Shown: positions 32,360-42,144, numbered from the stretch's first letter. The stretch is 46,969 nt of DNA from Ruminococcaceae bacterium OttesenSCG-928-D13 (GCA_030266915.1 JAJDIZ010000005.1:1-46969), one strand, 5' to 3'. The notes: generated by a model not told the origin, from the letters alone. Program-made: numbers and translations.

Positions 32360-34426
32360 ATGCTTTACCGCGAGTGGAATGTACGCACGCCGAACGCCGA
32401 GAAAAGCGCGGCGTTGTCCGGCTGGTTCGGGCGCTGGCAGGGGAAGGACGGCAACACCCCGCACGGCGCCGGCCGGCTGCTGTGCGACGTGCTGTGCACC
32501 CGTGGCATCGACACCCCCGAGGCGGCGGCGGATTTCCTCGGCAGCCCGGCGGCCCTGCCCAACCCCTACGCCATCAAGGACATGGACAAGGCGGTGCGGC
32601 GCATCGCCGCGGCCCTCGAGAACGAGGAGTCGATCGCGGTGTTCGGCGACTACGACGTGGACGGCATCACCGCCACCGCCCTGATGTACACCTGGCTCGA
32701 AAACCAGGGTGCCCATGTGTTCTACAAGCTGCCCTCCCGCAGTGATGATGACTACGGCCTCTCCCCGGCGCTGGTGGACACCGTGGCCGACCGGGGCATC
32801 ACCCTGATCATCACGGTGGACAACGGCACCACGGCCTTCGAGGCGGTGGCCCGAGCCAAGGAGCGTGGGGTGAGTATCGTCATCACCGACCACCACCTGC
32901 CCTACGACACCCTGCCCGAGGTGGAGGCCCTGGTGAACCCCTGCCGCCCCGATGACGAGAGCGGCCTTGCCTGCCTGTCGGGCGCGGGGGTGGCATTCAT
33001 GGTGCTGGCGGCCCTCGAGGGCTGCACCGCCGAGGAGCTGCTGCCCGAATTTGGCGATCTGGTGGCCATCGGCACGGTGGCCGACGTGATGAAGCTGGTT
33101 GGCCCGAACCGCGCCATTGTGAGCGCCGGAATGGCCGCCTTGCAGGAGACCCAGCGCCCCGGCCTTGCGGCGCTGATCGAGGCCTGTGGCTGGGCTGAAA
33201 AGGGCGTCACGGTGGAGAATATCTCCTACGGAATCGCCCCAAGGCTGAACGCCGCCGGCCGGATGGACAACGCCACCTCCGCTTTGCGCCTGCTGCTGAC
33301 CGAGGACGAGGAGGAAGCGCGGGAGCTGGTGGAGGGCCTGCAGCAGCAGAACGCCGCCCGCCAGAAGGCCGAGGGGGAAATTCTGGATCTGATTGCCGCC
33401 CAGATGGAGGCCGAGCCGGAGCTGCTCCGCGCCCGGGTGCTGGTGATCTGGGGCGAGGGCTGGCACCAGGGGGTCATCGGCATTGTGGCCAGCCGCCTGG
33501 TGGACAAATACGCCAAGCCCGCCATCGTCATCACCTTCGAGGACGGCGAGGGCAAGGGCAGCGGCCGCAGCGTGGCGGGCTTCTCCCTGCACGGGGCCAT
33601 CGCCAGCTGCGAGGATATCCTGCTGCGCTACGGCGGGCACGACCTGGCCGCCGGCTTCTCCCTGACTGCAGATAAAGTAGTGGAATTCCGCCGCCGTGTC
33701 AACGAATGGGCGGCCGAAAACGTGCCGGTTCCGGCCCTGCCTTGCATCACCGCCGACGCGGCGGCCCGCCTTGAGGATTTATCGGTGGACGAGGTGCGCG
33801 GCCTTGACCTGCTCTCTCCCTGCGGCAGCGGCAACCCCTCGCCCAAGATTCTGCTCGAAGGGGTGCAGATCGACGCGGTCTATCCGGTGAGCGAGGGCAA
33901 GCACTGCCGGGTGCGGCTGCGCCAGGGCGGGCACACCATCTACGCCGTGCAATTCGGCTGCCGGCCCAACCTGCTGGCCTATCGCGTTGGCGACGAGGTG
34001 GACGTGCTGATGAGCCTGTCGGTGTACGAGGGCAAGGGCGGCGCCCAGGTGAGTGCCCGGGTGCTGGAGATGCGCCCTGCCGGGATGACCGGCAGCCATG
34101 TGGCCCAGTGCGCCCTGTTTGAGAGCTTTTACGCCGGCGGCAGCCCGGCTGCGGACCAAAAACTGCTGCTGGCCCCCACCAGGGAGGACACCGCCCTGGT
34201 TTACCGCCACCTGCGTGACAGCGACGGCCTGAACTATGGCGACCTGCGCCCGGTTTTCAAAAAGCTGGGGGAGGAGATGGCCGGCCGGGTGCTCACCGCG
34301 CTGGCCGCCCTTGAGGAACTGGATCTGATTGAGCGGGACAACGCCAGCGGCTGCTACAAAGCCGTGCAGGTGCAGGGCAAGCGGGACCTGGCCTCCAGCG
34401 CCCTGCTGCAAAGGCTGGCACAATAG
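32360..34426 (+). CDS. recJ: Single-stranded-DNA-specific exonuclease RecJ
   Basis: A 688-residue 5'-3' exonuclease of recombination and repair. DHH-family motifs are DYDVDG (97-102), DNG (154-156) and DHH (177-179); the DHHA1 domain has GRSVAGFSLHGA and the GGHDLAAGFS motif. The OB domain follows, and the last 100 residues form a winged-helix-like extension seen in clostridial RecJ. AGGAGGAG supports the ATG at 32360 over an in-frame start 33 bases earlier. It precedes rel. Confidence 0.95.
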   Translation: MLYREWNVRTPNAEKSAALSGWFGRWQGKDGNTPHGAGRLLCDVLCTRGIDTPEAAADFLGSPAALPNPYAIKDMDKAVRRIAAALENEESIAVFGDYDVDGITATALMYTWLENQGAHVFYKLPSRSDDDYGLSPALVDTVADRGITLIITVDNGTTAFEAVARAKERGVSIVITDHHLPYDTLPEVEALVNPCRPDDESGLACLSGAGVAFMVLAALEGCTAEELLPEFGDLVAIGTVADVMKLVGPNRAIVSAGMAALQETQRPGLAALIEACGWAEKGVTVENISYGIAPRLNAAGRMDNATSALRLLLTEDEEEARELVEGLQQQNAARQKAEGEILDLIAAQMEAEPELLRARVLVIWGEGWHQGVIGIVASRLVDKYAKPAIVITFEDGEGKGSGRSVAGFSLHGAIASCEDILLRYGGHDLAAGFSLTADKVVEFRRRVNEWAAENVPVPALPCITADAAARLEDLSVDEVRGLDLLSPCGSGNPSPKILLEGVQIDAVYPVSEGKHCRVRLRQGGHTIYAVQFGCRPNLLAYRVGDEVDVLMSLSVYEGKGGAQVSARVLEMRPAGMTGSHVAQCALFESFYAGGSPAADQKLLLAPTREDTALVYRHLRDSDGLNYGDLRPVFKKLGEEMAGRVLTALAALEELDLIERDNASGCYKAVQVQGKRDLASSALLQRLAQ

Positions 34427-34498
34427 CTGCTTTTCCACGGGCAGGCTCTCGAAGCTGCCTGAACGCATGATTACAACAAATAAGAGGGAGGTGAGCAC

Positions 34499-36685
34499 AT
34501 GGCTCCGTCCGAGGTGAAATTACCCGAGGTGAAACCGATAACCTATGTTGATTTCCGGGCGCTGGCGGTGGAATCCGGCCGGCCCTATGATTTTGAAAGG
34601 CTGGACGCGGCCTACGCGCTTGCCGATGCCGCCCATGCCGGCCAGAACCGCCGCAGCGGCGAGCCCTACGTTACCCACCCGGTGGCGGTGGCAACGCTGC
34701 TGCTGGAGCTTGGGCTGGACACTGAGGCCCTCACCGCTGCGCTGCTGCACGATGTGGTGGAGGACACCGAAATCCCCCTGGAGGAAATCGTCGCCCAGTT
34801 TGGCCCCGAGGTGGCCGCCCTGGTGGACGGCGTCACCAAGCTGGGGCTGATCAGCTTCTCCTCGATGGAGGAGGAGCAGGCCGAGAACCTGCGCAAGATG
34901 CTGTTGGCCATGTCGAAGGACGTGCGGGTGATGCTGATTAAGCTGTGCGACCGGCTGCACAACATGCGCACCGCCAGCGCCTGGCCCGCGCAGAAGCGCC
35001 GGGACAAGGCCCTCGAGACAATGGAGGTCTACGCCCCCATCGCCCACCGCCTCGGCATCTCGGGCATCAAGGAGGAGCTGGAGGACCTGTCCCTCGCCAT
35101 CCTGGACGCCTACGGCTATGCCGACATCATCGAGCAGATGGGCCGCAAGGTTGACGCCCTGAGCTACGTGCAGAAAATTGCCGGGAACGTGCAGAGAAAC
35201 CTCACCGAAAACGACCTGCCAAACGCGGTGATCCACAGCCGGGTGAAGAGCATCTACTCGATTTACCGCAAGATGTACATCCAGGGCCGCAGCTTCGAGG
35301 AAATCTACGACACCTACGCCATCCGCATCATCCTCGACACCATCCCCGAGTGCTACACCGCCCTGGGTGTAATTCACGACATGTACCACCCCCTGCCCAA
35401 CCGCTTCAAGGACTATATCTCCACCCCGAAGCCCAACATGTACCAGAGCCTGCACACCACGGTGATCAGCCACGAGGGCATCGCCTTCGAGATACAGATA
35501 CGCACCCACGAGATGGACCAGCTGGCCGAATACGGTGTTGCGGCCCACTGGAAGTACAAGGCCGGCCTGCAAGGGCAGGACAAGCTGGAGGAGCGCCTGG
35601 CCTGGGTGCGCCAGCTGCTGGAGAGCCAGCGGGACGCCGAGGACGGCGGCGAGCTTTTGCGGGATATCAAGAGCGAACTGATTCCCGAGGAGGTGTACGT
35701 CTTCACCCCCAAGGGGGACGTGATTGACCTGCCCAGCGGCGCCACCGTTATCGACTTTGCCTACGCCATCCACAGCGCGGTGGGCAACCGGATGACCGGC
35801 GCCAAGGTGAACGGCCGCATTGTGCCCATCGATCACAAGGTGCTCACCGGCGAGGTGATCGAGGTGCTCACCGGCAACGAGAACAAGGGCCCCTCCCGGG
35901 ACTGGCTGAACATCGTCACCACCAGCGAAGCCAAAAGCAAGATTCGCCACTGGTTCAAAAAGGAACGCCGGGAGGAAAACATCACCGAGGGCAAGGCCGC
36001 GCTGGACAAGGAGCTGCGCCGAAACCAGATCACCATCCCGGCCGACCAGTACGACGAGTTTATGGAGAACATTGCCCACCGCCAGCGGATGAACAGCGCC
36101 GAGGAGATGTATGGCGCCATCGGCTACGGCGGGCTGCAATTGGCCCGTATTCTGCCCAAGCTGCGGGAGGAATACCAGAAGCTGGTGAAATCCGGCGACC
36201 CGGTGGAGACCTTCGAGATACCGGTGAAGCCCCGCAAGGAAAAGGCCAGCGAGGGCGTGGTGGTGGAGGGCATCGACAATGTGCTGGTGAAATTCGCCAA
36301 GTGCTGCAACCCCCTGCCGGGCGACCCGATTGTGGGCTTCATCACCCGGGGCTACGGCGTCTCGATTCACAAGCAGGACTGCGTGAACGCCCGGCCCGCC
36401 CTCTCGAACCCCCGCTGGCTGAACGCCCACTGGGCCGAGGGCATCAAGGAGAGCTTCACCAGCACGCTGGAGGTCACCGCCCTGAACCGGGACCGGCTGT
36501 TTGCCGATATCTCCAGCCTGCTGGCCGACATGCGGGTGCCGATCTATTCGATCAACGCCCGCTCCGGCACCGACGGCCGCGCCTCGATCACCCTCACCAT
36601 CGGCATCCAGAACACCGAGCACCTCACCAATGTGATCAGCCGGCTGCGGAAGATCAAAGAGGTGACGGATATCCAGCGGACATAG
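34499..36685 (+). CDS. relA: Bifunctional (p)ppGpp synthetase/hydrolase Rel
   Basis: A 728-residue Rel/SpoT protein. The hydrolase HD domain is intact (His60, HDVVEDT at 84-90). The synthetase domain has the RFKD motif typical of bifunctional enzymes (NRFKDYISTPKPN) and the YQSLHT element. A TGS domain (VYVFTPKGDVIDLPSGATVI) and C-terminal zinc-finger and ACT domains follow. Both activities should be present. It begins 72 bases after recJ behind GGGAGGTG. The apt gene that usually sits between recJ and rel is absent. Confidence 0.97.
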   Translation: MAPSEVKLPEVKPITYVDFRALAVESGRPYDFERLDAAYALADAAHAGQNRRSGEPYVTHPVAVATLLLELGLDTEALTAALLHDVVEDTEIPLEEIVAQFGPEVAALVDGVTKLGLISFSSMEEEQAENLRKMLLAMSKDVRVMLIKLCDRLHNMRTASAWPAQKRRDKALETMEVYAPIAHRLGISGIKEELEDLSLAILDAYGYADIIEQMGRKVDALSYVQKIAGNVQRNLTENDLPNAVIHSRVKSIYSIYRKMYIQGRSFEEIYDTYAIRIILDTIPECYTALGVIHDMYHPLPNRFKDYISTPKPNMYQSLHTTVISHEGIAFEIQIRTHEMDQLAEYGVAAHWKYKAGLQGQDKLEERLAWVRQLLESQRDAEDGGELLRDIKSELIPEEVYVFTPKGDVIDLPSGATVIDFAYAIHSAVGNRMTGAKVNGRIVPIDHKVLTGEVIEVLTGNENKGPSRDWLNIVTTSEAKSKIRHWFKKERREENITEGKAALDKELRRNQITIPADQYDEFMENIAHRQRMNSAEEMYGAIGYGGLQLARILPKLREEYQKLVKSGDPVETFEIPVKPRKEKASEGVVVEGIDNVLVKFAKCCNPLPGDPIVGFITRGYGVSIHKQDCVNARPALSNPRWLNAHWAEGIKESFTSTLEVTALNRDRLFADISSLLADMRVPIYSINARSGTDGRASITLTIGIQNTEHLTNVISRLRKIKEVTDIQRT

Positions 36686-36738
36686 GCAACTGCTGGTTTA
36701 GAACATCTGAACGACTATTCTATCTGTGGAGGAAACAC

Positions 36739-37200
36739 ATGCGCGCACTGGTGCAGCGGGTGAGCAGGGCCTCGGTGATCATCGACGGCAAAGAAAAACG
36801 GGAGATCGGCCCCGGCCTTGTGGTGCTGCTGGGCGTGAAGGAAACCGACGAGCTTTCGATGTGCAAGAAGCTGGCCGAGAAAACCGCCGGGCTGCGCATC
36901 TTTGATGATGACGAAGGTAAGTTGAACGTCTCGGCCGTGGACAAGGGCTACAGCGCCCTGGTGGTGAGCCAGTTCACCCTGTATGGTGACACCAAAAAGG
37001 GTAAGCGCCCGTCCTTCATCACAGCGGCAAAGCCCCCCCTGAGCGTGGACTGCTACGAGGAATACCTGCGCCAGCTGAAAACCCAGGGCCTCGCCGAGGT
37101 GCAAACCGGCGCCTTCGGCGCTGACATGCAGGTGGAGATTCACAACGACGGCCCGGTGACGATTCTTTTAGACACAGATGAGTGGAGGGGCCCCTTATAG
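36739..37200 (+). CDS. dtd: D-aminoacyl-tRNA deacylase
   Basis: A 153-residue DTD that cleaves D-amino acids from tRNA. SQFTL (77-81) and NDGPVT (about 137-142), the two active-site motifs, are intact. GGAGGAAAC lies just before the ATG. It follows rel by 53 bases, the standard Firmicutes order. Confidence 0.96.
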   Translation: MRALVQRVSRASVIIDGKEKREIGPGLVVLLGVKETDELSMCKKLAEKTAGLRIFDDDEGKLNVSAVDKGYSALVVSQFTLYGDTKKGKRPSFITAAKPPLSVDCYEEYLRQLKTQGLAEVQTGAFGADMQVEIHNDGPVTILLDTDEWRGPL

Positions 37201-37273
37201 GGGGCTGGCGTTTGGCTTTGCCGGGGAAAACTGGAGCGTTACATATCTATTTTGAGAGAAAGAGGGTAATCCT

Positions 37274-37852
37274 GTGAAAGCGATCCATATTGTCGACGGC
37301 CCGCCGCTTTACACCAACTGCTTTTTGATCATCTCCGACGCCGGCCACGCCGTGGCGGTGGACCCCGCCGCCGAGGCCCGGCGCTTCGAGGAGGCCCTTG
37401 AGGAAAACGGCGCCACCCTGAGCGCCATCTTCCTCACCCACGGCCACCACGACCATGTGGGCAGCGTGGAGCCGCTGCGGGCAAAATATGGCGCCAAGGT
37501 TTACCTGAACGAGGCCGACGCGAAGCAGTTTGGCATCAAGGCCGACGAATCCTTCACCGACGGGCAGGAGATTGTCCTGGACGAGCTGCGCTTCAAGGTC
37601 TACAGCACCCCGGGCCACACCCCCGGCTCGGTGTGCATCGAGATTGGCGACCTGCTGTTCACCGGGGACACTCTGTTCGCCGGGGACATCGGCCGCACCG
37701 ACTTCCCGGGCGGCGACCAGAAGGCCATGCGGGAGAGCCTGAAAAAGCTGCGGGACACCGTGCCTGGCGATCCCCAGGTGCTGCCCGGCCACGAGGAGTT
37801 CTCCTCGATGGAGCAGGAGCGTAAAAATAACCCCTACCTGCGGCAAGCCTGA
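37274..37852 (+). CDS. MBL-fold metallo-hydrolase (glyoxalase II-like)
   Basis: A 192-residue metallo-beta-lactamase-fold enzyme with THGHHDH (55-61), the GHTPGS histidine, GDTLF aspartate and PGHEEFS histidine, a full dinuclear zinc set. It looks like a short glyoxalase II-type thioester hydrolase; the substrate is unknown. It starts with GTG at 37274 behind AGAGGG, and its stop shares one base with the hemZ start. Rel-dtd-MBL-hemZ is a conserved clostridial order. Confidence 0.9.
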   Translation: MKAIHIVDGPPLYTNCFLIISDAGHAVAVDPAAEARRFEEALEENGATLSAIFLTHGHHDHVGSVEPLRAKYGAKVYLNEADAKQFGIKADESFTDGQEIVLDELRFKVYSTPGHTPGSVCIEIGDLLFTGDTLFAGDIGRTDFPGGDQKAMRESLKKLRDTVPGDPQVLPGHEEFSSMEQERKNNPYLRQA

Positions 37853-39387
37853 TGCCGCCTGAGAGTTTGCCCGGGATTCTGGTGAAGGGCCTGTCCTCCG
37901 GCTATGAGGTGGAGCATCTTGTCCGGGTGTTTTTTCCCGGGGCAAAGCCTGTGGGTGCTTCCGCGCGGGATGAGGCGGAACCCACCGGGCGCATCCCCAA
38001 AGGCCCGCTGGTGTACGCCCGGGCCGGGCGGCGGCAGCTGGCCGCCGGGCTGCGGCTGGGCGGCCGGGTGGCGGTGCGCCGCGCCCCGCTGAATGCCGCC
38101 ACAGCCGGCGATGAGAAGGCCCTGAAGTTGACCCTCTGCCGCCTGCTGTACGATTTGCTGAAAGACGAGACCGGCCTGCGCCCGCCCTGGGGGCTGCTCA
38201 CCGGGGTGCGCCCTTTGAGCCTGCTGCGCAAGCAGTGCGCCGCCGGGGGCGAGGCCGTCGCCGAGGCCCACTTCCTGCAAAAGTGCGACGTCAGCCGGGA
38301 GAAGTACGACCTGGCCTGCCGGATTGCCGACACCCAGCGGCCCTTCCTCGAGCAGAACGCCCCGCCGGGCTACAGCCTCTACGTCTCGATTCCATTCTGC
38401 CCCACCCGCTGCGCCTATTGCAGCTTTGTCTCCAAAACCATCGCCCGGGAGGGCCACCTGATCGGCCCCTACCTCGAGAAGCTGGAGCTGGAGCTGGCCG
38501 AAACCGCCAAAGCGGCGAAGGAAAACGGCCTTGAGCTTCGTACTATCTATATCGGGGGCGGCACCCCCACCGCGCTGGACGAAGCCCAGCTTGACACCCT
38601 GCTTGCCGCCGTGGCACGTCACTTCGATACCCGCGCCGTCACCGAATACACCGTGGAAGCCGGCCGGCCGGACTGCACAAGTCCCGCAAAGCTGGCCCTG
38701 CTGCGGCAGTACGGGGTGGGCCGGGTGTCCATCAACCCCCAGAGCATGCGGGATGAGGTGCTGCGGGCCATCGGCCGCAGCCACAACGCGCAGGATATCC
38801 GCAATTGCTACGCCGAGGCGCAGAAGCTCGGCTTCGACGCCATCAATATGGACCTGATTGCCGGGCTGCCCGGGGACGATATCGCGGGCTTCATCGAGAC
38901 CCTGGACGAGGTGATCGCGCTGGCCCCCGGCAACCTGACCTTGCACACCCTGACCCTGAAACGCGCCTCGGACCTGGCGCAGCAGCGGGCCGATGACAGC
39001 TCCAGCCCGGCTGCCATGCTGAAGGCCGCCTACCCGAAGATGGCCGCCGCCGGCTACCATCCCTACTACCTCTACCGCCAGAAAAGCACCCTGGAAAACC
39101 TCGAGAACACCGGCTGGACAAAGCCCGGCCTCGAGGGGGTGTACAACATCTGCATCATGGAGGAGGTCCACAGCATCCTGGCTGTGGGGGCCGGGGCGGT
39201 CACCAAGCTGGTGGCGGGCGGCCCCGAAACTGCGATCAAGCGCCTCTACAACCATAAATTCCCGGCCGACTATCTGGCCGGCCACGAGACAGTACTGGAG
39301 CGAAAGAGAGGAGTGAAGGATTTCTATGCCGGCAATCTGGATTCCCAAACGCCTGGTGGAGATCGGGCTGATCAACACGGCGGCTGA
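37852..39387 (+). CDS. hemZ: Coproporphyrinogen dehydrogenase HemZ-like radical SAM protein
   Basis: A 511-residue protein. An N-terminal domain of about 165 residues precedes the radical SAM core with the Cys183-x3-Cys187-x2-Cys190 cluster (IPFCPTRCAYCSF). YIGGGTPTAL and the C-terminal HemN-like domain follow. HemZ is annotated as an oxygen-independent coproporphyrinogen oxidase, although related HemW proteins are heme chaperones, so the role is not certain. The ATG at 37852 overlaps the previous stop (TGATG). Confidence 0.9.
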   Translation: MPPESLPGILVKGLSSGYEVEHLVRVFFPGAKPVGASARDEAEPTGRIPKGPLVYARAGRRQLAAGLRLGGRVAVRRAPLNAATAGDEKALKLTLCRLLYDLLKDETGLRPPWGLLTGVRPLSLLRKQCAAGGEAVAEAHFLQKCDVSREKYDLACRIADTQRPFLEQNAPPGYSLYVSIPFCPTRCAYCSFVSKTIAREGHLIGPYLEKLELELAETAKAAKENGLELRTIYIGGGTPTALDEAQLDTLLAAVARHFDTRAVTEYTVEAGRPDCTSPAKLALLRQYGVGRVSINPQSMRDEVLRAIGRSHNAQDIRNCYAEAQKLGFDAINMDLIAGLPGDDIAGFIETLDEVIALAPGNLTLHTLTLKRASDLAQQRADDSSSPAAMLKAAYPKMAAAGYHPYYLYRQKSTLENLENTGWTKPGLEGVYNICIMEEVHSILAVGAGAVTKLVAGGPETAIKRLYNHKFPADYLAGHETVLERKRGVKDFYAGNLDSQTPGGDRADQHGG

Positions 39388-40270
39388 GAACGCCACGTCC
39401 TTTGTGTGCCACTGCGAAATCGAGTACGAAAGCCGGGTGATCGCGGCCGCCGCCGAAAGCCGCGGCACCGACAGCAAGATCATTATGCTCACCGGGCCCT
39501 CGGCCTCGGGCAAAACCACCACTGCCAACAAGCTGGCCGAGGCGCTGATCCGCAGCGGCACCCACGCCGTGGTGGTCAGCCTGGACGAGTTCTATAAAGA
39601 CATTGACGACTATCCCCGCCTGCCCGACGGCAGCAAGGACTACGAAAACGTTTACGCCCTGGATGTGGACGAGATCCACCGCTGCCTGCTCCAGCTGCTG
39701 CGCGAGGGCGCGGCCGATTTTCCGCTGTTCGATTTCCAGACCGAAAAGCGCAAGCCCGAGCGGCACCGCATCGCCCTTGAGGGCGGGGTGGTGGTGGTGG
39801 AGGGCATCCACGCCCTGAACCCGCTGCTCACCGATGTGCTGCCCGAGGGCAGCGTCTACAAAATCTACGCCGGCCTGCGGGAGGAGTACTCCCACGGCGG
39901 CCAGCGCACCCTGCCCACCCGGGATATCCGGCTGGCCCGCCGCATGGTGCGGGACAACAAGTTCCGCGGCCACAGCTTGGAGAAAACCCTGAACATGTGG
40001 CCGATGGTGTGCGACGGGGAAGACACCTACATCAAGGCCTACAAGCCCTATGCCGACCTGCTGCTGGACACCAGCTTCAGCTACGAGATTTGCGTGCTGG
40101 CGCCCTTTGTCACCGAGCTGAAGGGCAAGCTGGACGATCCGGTGCTGGGCCCTCAGCTGGACGACCTGGCAGACCGTTTTGCCCGCTGCAACCCGCTGAG
40201 CGACAAGCTGATTCCCCCCCAAAGCATGCTGCGCGAGTTCATCGGCCCGACTGCGCATGATCCTGCATAG
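39326..40270 (+). CDS. Uridine kinase-like nucleoside kinase
   Basis: A 314-residue kinase with P-loop GPSASGKT (57-64), SLDEFYKDIDDYP and RRMVRDNKFRGHS lid motifs of the uridine kinase/phosphoribulokinase family. The first 50 residues are an extra segment with a Cys-His-Cys motif (FVCHCEIEY). The family usually carries a longer TGS-like N-terminus; this is a shorter version. It overlaps hemZ by 62 bases, more than usual, but GAGGAG upstream and the conserved N-terminal residues support the ATG at 39326. Confidence 0.87.
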   Translation: MPAIWIPKRLVEIGLINTAAENATSFVCHCEIEYESRVIAAAAESRGTDSKIIMLTGPSASGKTTTANKLAEALIRSGTHAVVVSLDEFYKDIDDYPRLPDGSKDYENVYALDVDEIHRCLLQLLREGAADFPLFDFQTEKRKPERHRIALEGGVVVVEGIHALNPLLTDVLPEGSVYKIYAGLREEYSHGGQRTLPTRDIRLARRMVRDNKFRGHSLEKTLNMWPMVCDGEDTYIKAYKPYADLLLDTSFSYEICVLAPFVTELKGKLDDPVLGPQLDDLADRFARCNPLSDKLIPPQSMLREFIGPTAHDPA

Positions 40271-40328
40271 ATGGATTTATATACGATAAAACATTGATTA
40301 TTTCTCGAACTGAGATAAAGGAGACGCT

Positions 40329-40688
40329 ATGGGAGACTCATTCGACAAGATCATGGACACCGCCGGCAAGGTGGCGGGCGCCGCCGTGAAGGGCACCACC
40401 AATCTGGTGAACAAGGGGCGCGACAAGGCCGAGGAGTTGGCCCTGCAGGCCAAGCTGAGCAAGCTGCAGCGGCAGCTGGGCTCGCTGGTGTATGCCCTGC
40501 GCAAGAACGACGAGGAGAACGAGCCGATGATTGCCTGGTACATCACCGAGATTGACCGCATCAACGCGAAGCTTGCGAGCCTTGGCACCCCGGCGGAGAA
40601 AGACCCGGACTTCAAGGTGTACGGCGGGCCGACGGCTGGCGCGGAGGAGGACTCGGATGCCTTTTTTCGTGACGGCGGTGGGGACTAA
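40329..40688 (+). CDS. Small coiled-coil hypothetical protein
   Basis: A 119-residue soluble protein. Residues 1-30 are Gly/Ala/Lys-rich (MGDSFDKIMDTAGKVAGAAV) and could be amphipathic; residues 30-95 form a helical hairpin (LSKLQRQLGSLVYALRKNDE). The tail is acidic with Gly. Similar small proteins are frequent in Clostridia and lack a known function. AAAGGAG lies 6 bases before the ATG. Confidence 0.75.
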   Translation: MGDSFDKIMDTAGKVAGAAVKGTTNLVNKGRDKAEELALQAKLSKLQRQLGSLVYALRKNDEENEPMIAWYITEIDRINAKLASLGTPAEKDPDFKVYGGPTAGAEEDSDAFFRDGGGD

Positions 40689-40785
40689 TTACCCGAAAAG
40701 CCGAACTTTTGTCCGGTTTGACCGTCCAAATTCTGTCACATTTTGGCAAAAACGTCCGAAGCCCTAAAAAAAAGCCCAAAAACCC

Positions 40786-40814
40786 TTGAAAAAGGCGGGT
40801 TGATGGTATAAAAT
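40786..40814 (+). promoter_or_regulatory. mazG promoter
   Basis: TTGAAA (40786-40791) and TAAAAT (40809-40814) are 17 bases apart, five of six matches each. Confidence 0.7.
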
Positions 40815-40892
40815 AGAGCCGTGCTTGTGCCGGAGAACCCGTTGTGAACCCTTGGCGCGGCACTTTTAATTACCCCGGCGCAAGGAGGCTCC

Positions 40893-41705
40893 ATGGCGTT
40901 TGCTGAAAAGGCCCATTATGGCATCGGCGATCTTGTTGAGATCGTGCGGCTGCTGCGCCAGCCGGATGGCTGCCCATGGGACCGTGAGCAGACCCACGCC
41001 TCCATCCGCAAAAGCCTGATCGAAGAGACCTACGAAGTTGCGGATGCCATCGACCGGCAGGACGATACCCTGCTGTGCGAGGAACTGGGCGACCTGCTGC
41101 TGCAGGTGGTGATGCATGCCCAGATGGCCGGTGAAGTGGACAGTTTCAACTTTGAGGACGTCTGCGACGGGATCTGCCAGAAGCTGATCTATCGCCATCC
41201 CCACGTCTTTGGGGAGATGGAAAGCGGCCTCTCCAGCGGGCGGGTGCTTGCCAACTGGGAGAAGCTGAAAAACAGCGAAAAGGGCCGCAACACGGCGGCA
41301 GACCGTTTGGACAGTGTGCCCACCAGCCTGCCGGCGCTGATGTATGCCCAAAAGGTGCAGAAGCGCGCCGCCGACTACCAGTTTTGCTACGAGGATGTGG
41401 CGGGCGCGATGGCGGACCTTGACTCGGAGATCAGTGAACTCAAGGCGGCCGTGGCGGGGGATGGTCCCAAAGGCCACGATGCGGCCGATGAGATTGGGGA
41501 CGTGCTGTTCAGCGCGGTGAACGTGGCCCGGTTCCTTGGGGCCGACGCCGAGGAAGCGCTGACCGCCAGCAGCCGCAAGTTCACGGCACGGCTTAAGCGG
41601 GCCGAGGCACTGGCCGCTGAAAATGGCGAAACCCTGAATGACCAGGACGATGCAGGCCGGGACGCGCTGTGGCGCCAGGCCAAAGCGGAGGAAGAGGGCG
41701 GCTGA
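40893..41705 (+). CDS. mazG: Nucleoside triphosphate pyrophosphohydrolase MazG
   Basis: A 270-residue, two-domain MazG that hydrolyses non-canonical or excess NTPs to NMP and pyrophosphate. The first domain has GCPWD (27-31), EETYE (44-48) and EELGD (63-67); the second repeats the fold in the C-terminal half (ADEIGDVLFSAVNVAR). AAGGAGG lies 6 bases before the ATG. In Bacillus the equivalent is yabN, whose additional methylase domain is lacking here. It stands upstream of the HU-rqcP-divIC-S1 group in the same order as Bacillus. Confidence 0.95.
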   Translation: MAFAEKAHYGIGDLVEIVRLLRQPDGCPWDREQTHASIRKSLIEETYEVADAIDRQDDTLLCEELGDLLLQVVMHAQMAGEVDSFNFEDVCDGICQKLIYRHPHVFGEMESGLSSGRVLANWEKLKNSEKGRNTAADRLDSVPTSLPALMYAQKVQKRAADYQFCYEDVAGAMADLDSEISELKAAVAGDGPKGHDAADEIGDVLFSAVNVARFLGADAEEALTASSRKFTARLKRAEALAAENGETLNDQDDAGRDALWRQAKAEEEGG

Positions 41706-41731
41706 AACCGCCCTGTAAGGAGAGTGTTCCA

Positions 41732-41765
41732 ACAGAGGTAGCTCTGTCATCTTTATATTTTTTTC
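41732..41765 (+). terminator. Possible weak terminator between mazG and HU
   Basis: ACAGAG-GTAG-CTCTGT is followed by CATCTTTATATTTTTTT. The stem is short and not GC-rich, and the T tract sits just before the HU ribosome binding site. Confidence 0.35.
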
Positions 41766-41778
41766 GGAGGTAAATCAA

Positions 41779-42057
41779 ATGACCAAAAGTGATCTCGTAA
41801 ACCAGGTGGCCGCTGCTGCCGAACTGTCCAAGAAAGACGCCGAGAAGGCTGTCAACGCTGTTGTCGACTCCATCACTGCCAGCCTGAAGAAGGGCGACAA
41901 GGTCGCGCTGGTTGGCTTCGGCACCTTCGAGACCCGTAAGCGCCCCGCCCGCCAGGGCCGCAACCCCCAGACCAAAGAGCCCATGACCATTCCGGCCACC
42001 ACCGCCCCGGCTTTCAAGCCCGGCAAGGCCCTGAAAGACGCCGTCAACGGCAAGTAA
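41779..42057 (+). CDS. HU family DNA-binding protein
   Basis: A 92-residue nucleoid protein with the HU/IHF fold: N-terminal TKSDLVNQVAAAAELSKKDA, GFGTFETRKRPARQGRNPQT beta-arm, and C-terminal FKPGKALKDAVN. It bends DNA and compacts the nucleoid. Codon use is strongly biased to C-ending codons, as expected for an abundant protein. CGGAGGT precedes the ATG. Confidence 0.97.
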   Translation: MTKSDLVNQVAAAAELSKKDAEKAVNAVVDSITASLKKGDKVALVGFGTFETRKRPARQGRNPQTKEPMTIPATTAPAFKPGKALKDAVNGK

Positions 42058-42082
42058 TTCAACGGGAAACCGAATGGCATTT

Positions 42083-42113
42083 GCAGCCGCGCCCTGCGCG
42101 CGGCTGCTTTTTT
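42083..42113 (+). terminator. Terminator after HU
   Basis: GCAGCCGCG and CGCGGCTGC pair around a short loop, followed by TTTTTT. It isolates HU from rqcP. Confidence 0.92.
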
Positions 42114-42144
42114 GTAAAAGATAAAGCCTTTGGAGGTGTGACCG

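Noticed and set aside
34520..36622. Open frame of 700 codons opposite rel
   Set aside because: Antisense shadow; rel is complete with all domains on the plus strand.
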